Positions 9,169 to 17,905 of a stretch of DNA of 64,000 nucleotides are shown here, piece by piece. The position numbers and the translations under genes are program-made. Source of the DNA: Lewinellaceae bacterium (GTDB lineage: Bacteria; Bacteroidota; Bacteroidia; Chitinophagales; Saprospiraceae); NCBI GenBank assembly GCA_020636225.1, contig JACJYI010000004.1, positions 647,164 to 711,163 of the forward strand, read 5' to 3'. The notes below the pieces were generated by a model. That model was given only the letters and a program-made list of their open reading frames with translations. It searched no databases and was not told the origin of the DNA. Position 1 is the first letter of the stretch; each line of letters starts with the position of its first letter.

Positions 9169-9610
9169 TTTAAAGTCGGAAGGCGGAAAAGTAGAATTTA
9201 CCACAGAGGTCACAGAGTCGCACAGAGTTTATTTTACCACTAAGTCACGAAGGCCACTATGGAGGTAGAATGGAATTTCTGCAAGAGAGCTAGAGAGTGT
9301 TTTGAAGTGGAGAGAGGCCACTAAAAAATCCAAGATTTCTCTGCGAGCTTTCACCTGGCTGACAAGTAGAAAAATGTCAGGCGTTGAACCAGTGTATCCA
9401 GTTCGTGGAAGACTCTCCTTTGCGACATAGCGCCTCTGCGAGAAATGGATCACCACAGAGGGCACAGAGTCACACAGAGTTTTCATGCACTAGAAATTCC
9501 TGGTGCACCTTCGTGATCTTCGTGTCTTCGTGGCAATCAATGGTCCCTTCATCTCTTCATTTCGGTATTACCACAGAGTCACACAGAGTTTCACAGAGGA
9601 GGCTGCAGCT
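9169..9610. repeat. Composite intergenic repeat array
   Basis: Starts with the AAAGTCGGAAGGCGGAAAAG tail shared with the other TPR-CHAT gene. Then come two ACCACAGAGG blocks (near 9199 and 9453), one long block (about 9235-9445) running through TTTCTCTGCGAGC and CTCCTTTGCGACATAGCGCC, and the CTTCGTGTCTTCGTGGCAA block near 9515. No gene is supported. A minus-strand frame is open here, but the equivalent frame has stops in other copies. Confidence 0.8.
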
Positions 9611-9615
9611 TCCTT

Positions 9616-9647
9616 CTTGAAAAAAAGTCAACTATAGTTTACCTTTG
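9616..9647 (+). promoter_or_regulatory. Bacteroidota-type promoter of the HicB-like gene
   Basis: A -7 box TACCTTTG (9640-9647) matches TAnnTTTG. A CTTG at 9616-9619 sits 20 bp upstream, close to the usual TTTG -33 element. The start codon is 35 bp downstream, and GGAGG at 9662-9666 may serve as a ribosome site, unusual for this phylum. Confidence 0.55.
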
Positions 9648-9681
9648 AAGATAAAGTATTTGGAGGTCTTGCGTCAGGCAG

Positions 9682-10065
9682 ATGAAAAAGAAGAAGATCT
9701 ATATTACAGTAGAAAAGACAGATACCGGCTACTCTGCATTTACAGAAGACGAACAAGTCTATTCGACCGGCCAGAATATTCCGGAATTATACAAGAATCT
9801 GATCGAAGCGCTTGAATTGGCCAGCGATGATCCAGAAGCGGTGATCACTACGGATCAATTGCAATTGAATCTGGATTTGCAGCAGTTTTTTAAATACTAT
9901 AAAGTGATCAATGCCAATTTTCTGGCCGAAAGAATTGGCATGAATCCAACGTTGCTTTCCCAATATGTGAGTGGAACGAAAAGACCATCTGCCAGGCAGA
10001 AGGAGAAAATCATTCAGGGAATCCACATGATCGGGAGGGAGTTGGCGGAGCTCCAGTTTGTGTGA
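9682..10065 (+). CDS. Solitary HicB-like antitoxin/regulator
   Basis: 127 aa. Residues 1 to about 60 look like the HicB partial RNase-H-like fold (ITVEKTDTGYSAFTED, then a helix with LIEALELA). Residues about 75-125 form an XRE-like helix-turn-helix (LAERIGMNPTLLSQYVSGTK). HicB normally neutralises a small HicA mRNA interferase encoded next door. No HicA-like frame lies within 500 bp on either side, only repeat DNA, so it is either an orphan antitoxin or a regulator. It has its own promoter. The domain call is fair; the function is inferred. Confidence 0.75.
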   Translation: MKKKKIYITVEKTDTGYSAFTEDEQVYSTGQNIPELYKNLIEALELASDDPEAVITTDQLQLNLDLQQFFKYYKVINANFLAERIGMNPTLLSQYVSGTKRPSARQKEKIIQGIHMIGRELAELQFV

Positions 10066-10883
10066 GATGTTCACCACTAAGTCACGAAGGGCACTATAGT
10101 GGTAGAATGGAAATTCTGCTATAGGGCTTGAGGGTGTTCTGAGGTGGAAAGAGTCCACTAAGAAATCCAGGATTTCTCTGCGAGCTCTCACTTGGCTGAC
10201 AAGTAGCAAAATGTTATGCGTTGAAGCAGTGTATCCAGTTCGTGGAAGACTCTCCTTTGCGATTTGGCGCCCCCGAGTACTCGGGGCGTGAACAGTTGCA
10301 CGCCCCGAGTACTCGGGGGCGCAGGGGGCGCGGGAAAATTTAAGGCCCGGACGCTTGCGGTCCGGATCCAGACAGTATCGTCTGGGCGCAAAGAAATTCT
10401 GGAATTAATGACCACTAAGTCACGAAGGGCACTGTAGCGGTAGAGTCCAAATTCTTCTAGAGAACTTGGAAGCGTTCTGGAGTAGAGAGAGACCACTAAG
10501 AAATCCAAAAGTTCTCTGCGAGCTTTCACTTGGCTGACAAGTAGTAAAATGCTAAACGTCTATGGCATGCATCCTTCGAGTTGAAAACTCTCCTTTGCGA
10601 TTTGGCGCCCCCGAGTACTCGGGGCGAGAAATTGATCACCACAGAGGTCACAGAGTCACACAGAGTTTTTATGCGCTAGAAATTCTTGGTGCACCTTCGT
10701 GATCTTCGTGTCTTCGTGGCAATCAACGATCGCTCCGACTCTTCGTCTCCAATGACCACAGAGATCACGGAGTCGCACAGAGTTTATTTTACCACTAAGT
10801 CACTAAGGGCACTGGAGAGGTAGAATGGAAATCCTGCTAGAGGGCTTGAGGGTGTTCAGAAGTGGAGGGAGGCCACTAAGAAA
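10066..10883. repeat. Composite repeat array with inserted GAGTACTC and CCGGACGC hairpins
   Basis: Two further long copies of the composite unit (about 10070-10260 and 10405-10600) plus short ACCACAGAG and TTCGTGTCTTCGTGGC blocks near 10635-10760 and a final partial unit. Hairpin modules interrupt them: CCCCGAGTACTCGGGG near 10270, 10302 and 10610, and a paired CCGGACGCTTGCGGTCCGG / CCAGACAGTATCGTCTGG element at about 10345-10388. The hairpins sit exactly where other copies read GGCGCC or GCGCAAAG, as if inserted into the repeat. No gene is seen. Confidence 0.8.
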
Positions 10884-10937
10884 TCCCTCATCCCTCATCC
10901 CTCATCCCTCATCCCTCATTCCTCATCCCTCATCCAA
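10884..10937. repeat. Heptamer tandem repeat (CCCTCAT)n
   Basis: Seven to eight near-perfect CCCTCAT units lie 40 bp upstream of the flippase start. The same heptamer appears at about 17831-17880 upstream of the GH73 gene. Such short repeats can vary in copy number by slippage. Confidence 0.85.
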
Positions 10938-10976
10938 ACCCATTTTCCCCCTATCTTGGCTGCCGGAGTCTATATC

Positions 10977-12443
10977 ATGTCCATTCGAAAACTTGCCGGC
11001 GAAACCCTGATCTACGGTCTGTCCAGTATCCTGGGCCGCTTCGCCAACTTTCTGCTGGTCCCACTCTATACCTGGATCCTGGTCGATGCCGAGTTCGGGG
11101 ATATCGCCTACTTCTACGCCCTGATGGGCTTCCTGAAGGTACTGTACACCCTGCAGCTGGATACCGCCTTCTTCCGGTTCGGCCAAGACAAGGCCCATCG
11201 CGCCGGGGCCTATACCGCCATCCTTCGGCCGGTCAGCGGCTACATCCTCTTCCTCACCGCGGGACTCCTCCTCCTGGCCCCGCTGGCCGCCTCCTGGACC
11301 GGCTACCCCACCTATGTGCAGGATTTTCGCATCATCGCCTTGATCCTCGCCCTGGATGCCTTCACCGAGTTCCCCCTGGCCCGCCTCCGCCTCGAACAGC
11401 GTCCCCTGCGCTTTGCGGGCATCCGGATCACCGGCATCCTTGTGAATATCCTGTTCAATGTCCTCTTCCTGCTGGTCCTGCCCATGGCCTTCGACCGGGA
11501 AGCGGCCCCCTGGCTCTATCCGGAGAGCCGCCTCATCCTGGTGCTCTGGGCCAACCTCATCGGGTCGGCCGTGACCTTCCTCCTCGTCTCCCGGGATATC
11601 CGCTACCTGTTCCAACGCATGGATACCGACCTGTTCCGCTCCATGTTCCGCTATGCCGCCCCCCTCATCCTGGTGGCCTTTGCCGGGGTGATCAACGAGA
11701 TGCTCGACCGCCAGTTGCTTCGCTTTCTCCTGCCCGGGACCGACCAGGAGATCCGGGCCCAGATCGGGATCTACTCGGCCAATTACCGGCTGGCCATGGT
11801 CATCTCCCTGTTCACCCAGGCCTTCCGTTACGCCGCTGAGCCATTCTTCTTTCGCGAATCCGGATCGGCGACCGCCCAGCAGACCTATGCCCGGGTGTCT
11901 CGGCTCTTTACCCTGGCAGCCAGCATCGGACTGGTGGTGATCCTCCTCTTCCAGGACTGGCTGAAATTCCTCATCGGCCGGGCAGGCAGCAGCTACCACG
12001 AGGGGCTGCAGGTGCTGCCCATCCTCCTCACTGCCAATATCTTGTTGGGCCTCTATTACAATTTTTCTGTCTGGTACAAACTCACCGACAAGACCCGGTC
12101 CGGTGCCTGGATCGCCGTTGGTGGCGCCCTGGTCACCATCGCCGGCAATGCCCTCTTCATTCCGCAATACGGCTATGTGGCCTCGGCCTGGACCACCCTG
12201 GTCTGTTATGCCCTGATGGTCATCGTGAGCTATACCTGGGGCCAGCGGCACTATCCTGTACCCTATCCACTGGGTCGCATGGCCCTGTTCATCGGGTCTG
12301 CCCTGGTGGTGGCCGGATTATCCCGGTACACCCTGTCCGATCTGCCGGAGGTGCCGCGCATGATCGCGTACATCGGGATCACCCTGCTGTTCATTGCCGG
12401 CTGGGGCCGACCGGAGTGGCGGCAAATGAAGGTATCCGGCTGA
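10977..12443 (+). CDS. Wzx-type polysaccharide flippase (MATE/MOP-like membrane protein)
   Basis: 488 aa from the ATG at 10977 (MSIRKLAGETLIYGLSS). The start of the family is usually a short cytoplasmic helix followed by a first transmembrane segment, as seen here (YGLSSILGRFANFLLVPLY). About twelve to fourteen hydrophobic segments span the whole length. The family flips lipid-linked oligosaccharides or polysaccharide precursors across the inner membrane. A TATCTTGG box at 10952-10959 may be its -7 element, giving a very short leader. A convergent small gene and then a glycosyltransferase follow, fitting surface polysaccharide work, though the genes are not one operon. Substrate unknown. Confidence 0.85.
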   Translation: MSIRKLAGETLIYGLSSILGRFANFLLVPLYTWILVDAEFGDIAYFYALMGFLKVLYTLQLDTAFFRFGQDKAHRAGAYTAILRPVSGYILFLTAGLLLLAPLAASWTGYPTYVQDFRIIALILALDAFTEFPLARLRLEQRPLRFAGIRITGILVNILFNVLFLLVLPMAFDREAAPWLYPESRLILVLWANLIGSAVTFLLVSRDIRYLFQRMDTDLFRSMFRYAAPLILVAFAGVINEMLDRQLLRFLLPGTDQEIRAQIGIYSANYRLAMVISLFTQAFRYAAEPFFFRESGSATAQQTYARVSRLFTLAASIGLVVILLFQDWLKFLIGRAGSSYHEGLQVLPILLTANILLGLYYNFSVWYKLTDKTRSGAWIAVGGALVTIAGNALFIPQYGYVASAWTTLVCYALMVIVSYTWGQRHYPVPYPLGRMALFIGSALVVAGLSRYTLSDLPEVPRMIAYIGITLLFIAGWGRPEWRQMKVSG

Positions 12444-12465
12444 GTTCAGGCAAAGGGGTTCCCGA

Positions 12466-12630
12466 TCAATATGTGTAGGTCTTCAGCCATCCGATGATCT
12501 CGTGGCGCTTCATGATCATCCACAATACCGCCCAGATACTGCCGAAGATCAGGACCAGGTTGACATTCCGCCGGGTACGGTTCCATTTCTCCCGTCGGCT
12601 GACATATCGATATCGTGAGGATTTACCCAT
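12466..12630 (-). CDS. Small basic single-pass membrane protein, unknown function
   Basis: 54 aa from the ATG at 12628-12630. A longer reading would run into the neighbouring gene. The N-terminal 28 residues are strongly basic (KSSRYRYVSRREKWNRTRR); one transmembrane helix (VNLVLIFGSIWAVLWMIM) and a short tail follow. A TATCTTTG box on the minus strand (12665-12658) lies 28 bp upstream, typical of Bacteroidota promoters, which supports a real gene. I do not recognise a family. Confidence 0.6.
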   Translation of the reverse strand: MGKSSRYRYVSRREKWNRTRRNVNLVLIFGSIWAVLWMIMKRHEIIGWLKTYTY

Positions 12631-12680
12631 AATGCGTGTTCTGTGTTCGAGTGGGCGCAAAGATAACCGCCTGGCGCTGG

Positions 12681-13802
12681 TCAGCAGTTGCCCAGCTCTT
12701 CCAGCAAAGACCATACCTCACGTGCAGCCCGATCCCAGTCAAAGCGCTGTTTGCGCTCCCGGCCCCGCTCGATCAGCTGGTCTCGCAAGCCGGGTTCCGA
12801 CACCAGTCGGCTCATGGCCGTGGCGATGGATTCTTCCGACCCGGGATCGACCAGTAAGGCCGCCTCGCCGGCGACCTCCGCCATGGACGAGCGATCGGAG
12901 GTGATCACGGCGGTCTCACAGCCCATGGCCTCCACGATGGGAATGCCAAACCCCTCGAACAGGGACACATAGACCAGGGCCTCCGCGCCACTGTAGAACG
13001 CCGGCAGGTCGTCCCCCTGGTAGCCCACCTGGATGATCTCTTCCCGACAGGAGGAACCCTGGATGGCCGCCCGGGTATCCTCGGCCATCCAGGCCATCCG
13101 GCCCAGGAGCACCAGCTTGTGAGGCGCCCCGGTGGCTTCCTTGAACCGCGTATACGCCCGGACCAGTCGGGTCACATTCTTCCGGGGGTGGATCGCCCCG
13201 ACGTACAGGAAGTAGGGATCCCCTCCGGTGAACTGGTCCCGGATCCGCTGGCCTTCTTCGGGACCTTGTGGAGCAAAACGTGGGTTGGCGCCATTGTAGC
13301 TCACCATGACCTTCCCCGTATCCACTCCACTGTCGATCACATCCAGTCGTGTCGCTTCACTGACCGTGACGATGCGATCGGCCCGTTGCATGAACCGGGG
13401 CATGTAGGTGCGGTAATACCAGCTGGCCATGCCGCCGACCTGGTCGGGAAAATGCTTGTAGGCCAGGTCGTGGATGGTGAGCAGGGTCGGTACCCGGGTG
13501 CGCAGGCTGAGGAACCCGTCCGGCGAAAAGAACACATCGGCCCGGAAACGCCGTAGCGCCCGGGGAATGGCCCAGTCAAACCAGACCATGAACAGGAAGG
13601 GATGCCGCGCCGGCGGAAAGAGGACGACCGGTCGGACATTCTCCCCGAAGACAAAGTCCGGATCGTAGTCGCGGTCGAACAGGAAGATGAACTCATGCTC
13701 CGGATGATCGGTCACCATCCGGCGCAGCACCTCATAAGTGTACCACCCGATCCCTTCGAGCTTATTGGGCAGGAGCATCCTGGTGTTGACGGCAATGCGC
13801 AT
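12681..13802 (-). CDS. GT4-family glycosyltransferase
   Basis: 373 aa from the ATG at 13800-13802 (MRIAVNTRMLLPNKLEGIG). The frame stays open far upstream across the antisense of nadB, but there is no reason to start earlier. The GT-B fold shows an N-terminal acceptor domain (GIGWYTYEVLRRM) and a C-terminal nucleotide-sugar domain with the retaining GT4 signature E-x7-E (EGFGIPIVEAMGC) and YVGAIHPRKN. It would transfer a sugar to a lipid-linked or polysaccharide acceptor at the inner membrane. It is divergent from nadB with 42 bp between start codons. A perfect -7 box TACTTTTG on the minus strand (13837-13830) precedes it. Confidence 0.92.
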   Translation of the reverse strand: MRIAVNTRMLLPNKLEGIGWYTYEVLRRMVTDHPEHEFIFLFDRDYDPDFVFGENVRPVVLFPPARHPFLFMVWFDWAIPRALRRFRADVFFSPDGFLSLRTRVPTLLTIHDLAYKHFPDQVGGMASWYYRTYMPRFMQRADRIVTVSEATRLDVIDSGVDTGKVMVSYNGANPRFAPQGPEEGQRIRDQFTGGDPYFLYVGAIHPRKNVTRLVRAYTRFKEATGAPHKLVLLGRMAWMAEDTRAAIQGSSCREEIIQVGYQGDDLPAFYSGAEALVYVSLFEGFGIPIVEAMGCETAVITSDRSSMAEVAGEAALLVDPGSEESIATAMSRLVSEPGLRDQLIERGRERKQRFDWDRAAREVWSLLEELGNC

Positions 13803-13820
13803 CGGTATGGTGGTGTTTTC

Positions 13821-13837
13821 TACCTTCGTCAAAAGTA
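13821..13837. promoter_or_regulatory. Overlapping divergent promoters of the glycosyltransferase and nadB
   Basis: TACCTTCG at 13821-13828 (plus) and TACTTTTG at 13837-13830 (minus) are both -7-like boxes in the 42 bp between the two start codons. They nearly touch, so RNA polymerase probably cannot serve both promoters at once. No convincing -33 TTTG was found at the ideal spacing for either. Confidence 0.45.
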
Positions 13838-13844
13838 CCCAGCC

Positions 13845-15446
13845 TTGATCAAATCCGACCTTCTGGTGATCGGTTCCGGGGTGGCCGGCCTGACCCTGGC
13901 CACCAAAATGGCCCGCCAGCGTCCCGACCTGGCCATCACCGTCCTCTCCAAAACCGTTGACGATGAGAGCAATACCCGCTATGCCCAGGGCGGGGTCGCC
14001 GCGGTGTGGAACCTGGAAAAAGATTCCTTCGACAAGCATATTGCCGATACCCTGGATGCCGGGGACGGCCTCTGCAACCTTGATGCTGTCAAGGCCGTCG
14101 TGTACGAAGGCCCGGATCGGGTACGGGAGATCATCGAATGGGGCACTCGCTTCGACCAGCACGGCCAGGAAGGCTACGACCTGGGCCGGGAGGGTGGCCA
14201 TACAGAGAATCGCATCCTCCACTACAAGGATCTCACCGGCTGGGAGATCCAACGCGCCTTGCTGGAAGAAGCCGGCCGCCATCCCAACATCACCGTTCTG
14301 GAGCATTACTTCGCCATCGACCTGATCACCCAGCACCACCTGGGCTACAATGTCACCCGGGTCACCCCGGGGATCACCTGTTACGGGGCCTATGCCCTGA
14401 ACAAGAAGACGGGTAGCATCGAGACCCTCCTGGCCCGATCCACCGTGTTGGCCGCCGGCGGCGCCGGACAGATCTACCGCCAGACCACCAACCCTGTCAT
14501 TGCCACCGGTGATGGCATCGCCATGGTCTACCGGGCCAAGGGCCGCATCCGCGACATGGAATTTGTCCAATTTCACCCCACCAGCCTCTACAGTCCGGTG
14601 GCCGAGAATCCCTCCTTCCTCATCTCCGAGGCTGTGCGTGGGTACGGGGGCATCCTCCGCACCCGAGACGGGAAGGAGTTCATGCAGCGCTATGACGACC
14701 GCCTCTCCCTGGCCCCCCGGGATATCGTGGCCCGGGCCATCGACAACGAGATGAAGATCCGCGGGGATGAATACGTCTATCTCGACTGCTGCCACCTGGA
14801 GGAAACCGGGTTCCGGGAGCACTTCCCGACCATCTACGACAAGTGCCGAAGCGTGGGGATCGATCCGATGAAGGACTTCATTCCCGTGGTACCGGCCTGT
14901 CACTACATGTGTGGCGGGGTGATGACCGACCTGCAGGGCCGCTCCTCCATTGACCGGTTGTATGCCATCGGCGAATGCACCTCCACCGGCCTGCACGGGG
15001 CCAACCGACTGGCCAGCAATTCCCTCCTGGAGGCCCTGGTCTTTGCCCACCGTACCGCCGAGGATCTGCTCCCCCGCATCGACGACCTGGATGTTCGCAC
15101 CGATGTACCCGACTGGAATGCCGAAGGCACCACCGACCCCAAGGAGATGGTCCTCATTACCCAGAGCACCAAGGAGCTGAAGGAAGTGATGACCAATTAT
15201 GTCGGCATCGTCCGCTCGAACGTCCGTCTCAAACGGGCCATGGACCGCCTCTACCTCCTGTACAAAGAAACGGAGGACCTTTATCACCAGACCACCATCT
15301 CTCCCCAGCTCTGCGAATTGCGCAACCTGATCACCATCGCCTACCTGGTCACCCGGTCGGCCGCCATGCGCAAGGAGAGTCGGGGCCTGCACTACACCAC
15401 CGACTATCCCGACAAGATGGACCACGTCGAGGAGACGTATATGTAG
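13845..15446 (+). CDS. nadB: L-aspartate oxidase
   Basis: FAD enzyme oxidising L-aspartate to iminoaspartate, the first step of de novo NAD synthesis; acts in the cytoplasm with NadA. Start chosen at TTG 13845, giving 533 aa that begin MIKSDLLVIGSGVAGL, the usual NadB opening and length. There is no in-frame ATG or GTG near this point, and the next upstream ATG would lie inside the divergent gene. Visible signatures: the FAD dinucleotide motif GSGVAG, RYAQGGVAAVW, EFVQFHPTSLY, SEAVRGYGG and GECTSTGLHGANRLASNSL. nadA and nadC are not in the window. Confidence 0.93.
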   Translation: MIKSDLLVIGSGVAGLTLATKMARQRPDLAITVLSKTVDDESNTRYAQGGVAAVWNLEKDSFDKHIADTLDAGDGLCNLDAVKAVVYEGPDRVREIIEWGTRFDQHGQEGYDLGREGGHTENRILHYKDLTGWEIQRALLEEAGRHPNITVLEHYFAIDLITQHHLGYNVTRVTPGITCYGAYALNKKTGSIETLLARSTVLAAGGAGQIYRQTTNPVIATGDGIAMVYRAKGRIRDMEFVQFHPTSLYSPVAENPSFLISEAVRGYGGILRTRDGKEFMQRYDDRLSLAPRDIVARAIDNEMKIRGDEYVYLDCCHLEETGFREHFPTIYDKCRSVGIDPMKDFIPVVPACHYMCGGVMTDLQGRSSIDRLYAIGECTSTGLHGANRLASNSLLEALVFAHRTAEDLLPRIDDLDVRTDVPDWNAEGTTDPKEMVLITQSTKELKEVMTNYVGIVRSNVRLKRAMDRLYLLYKETEDLYHQTTISPQLCELRNLITIAYLVTRSAAMRKESRGLHYTTDYPDKMDHVEETYM

Positions 15447-15719
15447 TGTTCTAGCCTGTCCGCCGTAGGCGGGGTTCCTCGTTCCTGGGTTCCTGGTTGG
15501 TCTTCGCGGCTGGCACGGAGTTTCTTGTGGTGGGCAGGACGTCTGCCGGTTACACTGTTCAATGTTCAAGGTGTGGCGCTGGCGCGCCAACCTGTTCAAG
15601 GTTCAATGGCCCCCGGGTACTCGGGGTTGAACCTTGAACCGGATGACCACCAGGTCATCCTTGAACCTTGAACGGCCTTGCCGTTCGCCTGATGCCCAAA
15701 CAACAAACGATTTCACACC
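15447..15719. other. Intergenic region rich in inverted repeats
   Basis: No gene is seen. It holds a GTTCAAGGTTCAA / TTGAACCTTGAAC inverted repeat flanking a CCCGGGTACTCGGGG palindrome near 15608-15625, and a GGATGACCACCAGGTCATCC palindrome near 15640. A folded RNA here could end transcription of both convergent genes (nadB and the T9SS protein). Confidence 0.6.
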
Positions 15720-16637
15720 TTACTCGATCACTACCTTCTCGACACTCAGCACCTGACCGGCCGGATCGGTCAACTGGAGGAAATAGATCCCTGACGAAAG
15801 AGAGGAAACCGGGATATCCATCGTTTGACTGGACAATACGAACGGCATGGAAAGCTGGACAACCCCGTCGGACCCCAGGATATTCACCCGGATCTCGGAC
15901 CAGTGCGGTAGGGGAGCATCCACACGCAGGTGGATCACCGAACGGGCCGGGTTGGGGGAAATGGACACGGATCCTAACAGCGGAAAATGGATAGCGGAAG
16001 GATTGGAGTAATCGCAATCCAGAACGAACAAGACATGTTTCCACAGCAGGTCTTCGTCTTCATAGCAGCGGACAAAGGGGGGAATATGATCGGCTGTTTG
16101 GTAGGCAAATGCTTCTTCATTCACAATTGTCCCATATTCACCAATCTTCTCTGTAAAGAAGTACTGCCAACAATAGCATGCCTGGCCATCGAAATCATTG
16201 CCTACCGTTGAAAAACGTTTAAGTAAAAAACCATCCACTTCAATCGTATCGATCTCTTCAACAATAAAAGATTGGAAGCGATTAATCGTGTCATAATGAA
16301 AGAGATCAAAAACAGCGGTGTCTCCCACTTCCAGTCCAAAATCATATTGCAACCGGATGGTATCCTGCCACCAGACATACACTTTATACCCGTTCTGGAT
16401 CATGATGTGATCTCCTACCTTACGGCCATTATAACCACCGACGATAGTATCACCAGTACTTTCCACTGTATAATACTTTTGCCATTTATCATACGTCGGA
16501 CTGGTGTAACTAAGTGCGTTGATATACCAGGTTGCACCAACTGGTGCCCATTCGTATTGAGCATCGGCCGGATTTGCCCATAGCATCAAGACCTGGGTCA
16601 GGAGGAACAGACTCACGAATTTCTTCAGGATTTTCAT
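15720..16637 (-). CDS. T9SS-sorted secreted protein, unknown function
   Basis: 305 aa from the ATG at 16635-16637 (MKILKKFVSLFLLTQVLML), which gives a signal peptide ending at about ADAQ. The middle (30-220) is beta-rich with many aromatic and acidic residues, and a paired ACYCWQYF cysteine motif. The last ~75 residues are a type A T9SS C-terminal domain (SISPNPARSVIHL, then SSGIYFLQLTD and VEKVVIE). The protein should therefore be exported across the outer membrane and either anchored or released. I recognise no catalytic domain. Confidence 0.85.
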   Translation of the reverse strand: MKILKKFVSLFLLTQVLMLWANPADAQYEWAPVGATWYINALSYTSPTYDKWQKYYTVESTGDTIVGGYNGRKVGDHIMIQNGYKVYVWWQDTIRLQYDFGLEVGDTAVFDLFHYDTINRFQSFIVEEIDTIEVDGFLLKRFSTVGNDFDGQACYCWQYFFTEKIGEYGTIVNEEAFAYQTADHIPPFVRCYEDEDLLWKHVLFVLDCDYSNPSAIHFPLLGSVSISPNPARSVIHLRVDAPLPHWSEIRVNILGSDGVVQLSMPFVLSSQTMDIPVSSLSSGIYFLQLTDPAGQVLSVEKVVIE

Positions 16638-16786
16638 GTCACGAGGTGGATGATCGTTCAAAATACACCATTCGCAATCATGCTGCTACCGAATGGATGT
16701 TTTTGACCAGGTCCCGACCATTTGGCACACATTCCACTTGAAACAGGCAGGTGCTGCCGCGCCATGCCTTGAACCTTGAACCAGAA

Positions 16787-16821
16787 AGAAAAACCCCCGA
16801 CCATCTCGCGACAGCCGGGGA
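16787..16821 (-). terminator. Rho-independent terminator of the GH73 gene
   Basis: On the minus strand a CCCCGGC / GTCGGGGG hairpin is followed by a T-run (GTTTTTC), 27 bp after the stop of the gene at 16848. Confidence 0.7.
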
Positions 16822-16847
16822 TCACATTCGATTCGGTAGGGTTGTTT

Positions 16848-17657
16848 TTATTGGGGGGATGTCGTCACCTCGAAGCCGAGGAATCCTTCCTCATCCACGG
16901 AGGCCGTTTCCCGGGCGGCGCCCTGTTCGATCACCCCGGTGATCATGGCCTGGCGGTGATTGGCCCGCAACCAGCCTGCCTTGTAGAACCTGGGCAGGCG
17001 AACAGCCTTGTGTTCATGGTTCGATACCAGGTCGCCTTCCGTTTCCCGGCGATGGGTATCGATGTATTTCTGTGTCTCGTAATAGTCCAGGCAGGAGGCG
17101 ATCTGGTCCTCCGGCACGCGGTCGAAGGCATCCAGGGCATACCGGTCGATCAGGGAGGACAGCAGGTTGGCATATTGCGGATTGGTGGCATAGCCGCAGG
17201 TCTGCAGGCCCTTCGCCCAGCCGGTATAATCGTTGGGGTCCAGGGTGAACAGGCTGGCATAGCGCACATTGTTCACCAGGAAATCACTGTGGTCCCGATA
17301 GGATACCGCCGCGGATTCGTAGGCCCGGAAGCAGGAGGCGATCAGCTCATTGGCCTCGTTGTAGTCGTCGTCCAATACCATCAGGGTGTCGCCCATCCAG
17401 TAGTCCTTGCACTTGATGCCGAAATGATTGTTGCCCTCCACGGACAGGCGGCTGTTGCCGCAACCGGATTCCAGCAGGCCCTGAGCCAGGGTGATGCTGG
17501 CCGGGATGCCGGCATAGTACATCTCCTGGATGGCCAGGGGGGCAAATTCCCGGATATATTGATCGGCAGTACACTTCACCGGTGCCGGTGATGCATCCTG
17601 GCTGTACAGGGTGGTCCACCCCAGAAAAAGGAAACAGGAAAGAAAGAAACGTTCCAT
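16848..17657 (-). CDS. GH73-type endo-beta-N-acetylglucosaminidase (peptidoglycan hydrolase)
   Basis: 269 aa from the ATG at 17655-17657, which gives a signal peptide (MERFFLSCFLFLGWTTLYSQ). The domain at about 30-180 has the GH73 pattern: candidate catalytic Glu63 in AQGLLESGCGNS and the NNHFGIKCKDYW segment. It should cut glycan strands of peptidoglycan in the periplasm. The C-terminal ~90 residues are basic with no LysM repeat visible. A hairpin terminator follows the gene. Confidence 0.88.
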   Translation of the reverse strand: MERFFLSCFLFLGWTTLYSQDASPAPVKCTADQYIREFAPLAIQEMYYAGIPASITLAQGLLESGCGNSRLSVEGNNHFGIKCKDYWMGDTLMVLDDDYNEANELIASCFRAYESAAVSYRDHSDFLVNNVRYASLFTLDPNDYTGWAKGLQTCGYATNPQYANLLSSLIDRYALDAFDRVPEDQIASCLDYYETQKYIDTHRRETEGDLVSNHEHKAVRLPRFYKAGWLRANHRQAMITGVIEQGAARETASVDEEGFLGFEVTTSPQ

Positions 17658-17830
17658 CGGAAAGGCAATTATCGAATGTGATAAATACCTATACGTTAGG
17701 GACTGATCCTTGTTGCAGGAGATATGAAATTTTCTTTCAATCAAGGACGGCCCCAGTGCTTCTGGAAGGATCCACTCCGTATTCCTCGCCATCCCGAAAT
17801 AACCCCTTGGCGCCTTGGCGTCTTCGCGTT

Positions 17831-17905
17831 TCCTCTCATCCTCATCCTCATCCCTCATCCCTCATCCCTCATTCCTCACCCCTTCACCCCTTCGCCCCTT
17901 CGCAT
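17831..17905. repeat. Heptamer and CCCTTCGCC tandem repeats
   Basis: CCTCATC / CCCTCAT units (17833-17877) merge into CCCCTTCACCCCTTCGCC units. A related CCCCTTCGC tract recurs near 18411-18428, just before the second large repeat copy. No gene is seen from 17658 to 17905. Confidence 0.75.

Noticed and set aside
9229..9486. Minus-strand frame in the composite repeat (with RREILDFLVASLHF)
   Set aside because: The same frame has stop codons in the 1-760 copies and changes freely elsewhere, so it is a by-product of a conserved repeat.
12681..15599. One long minus-strand frame across the glycosyltransferase and nadB
   Set aside because: The upstream two thirds are the antisense of nadB; the GT4 protein starts at 13802.
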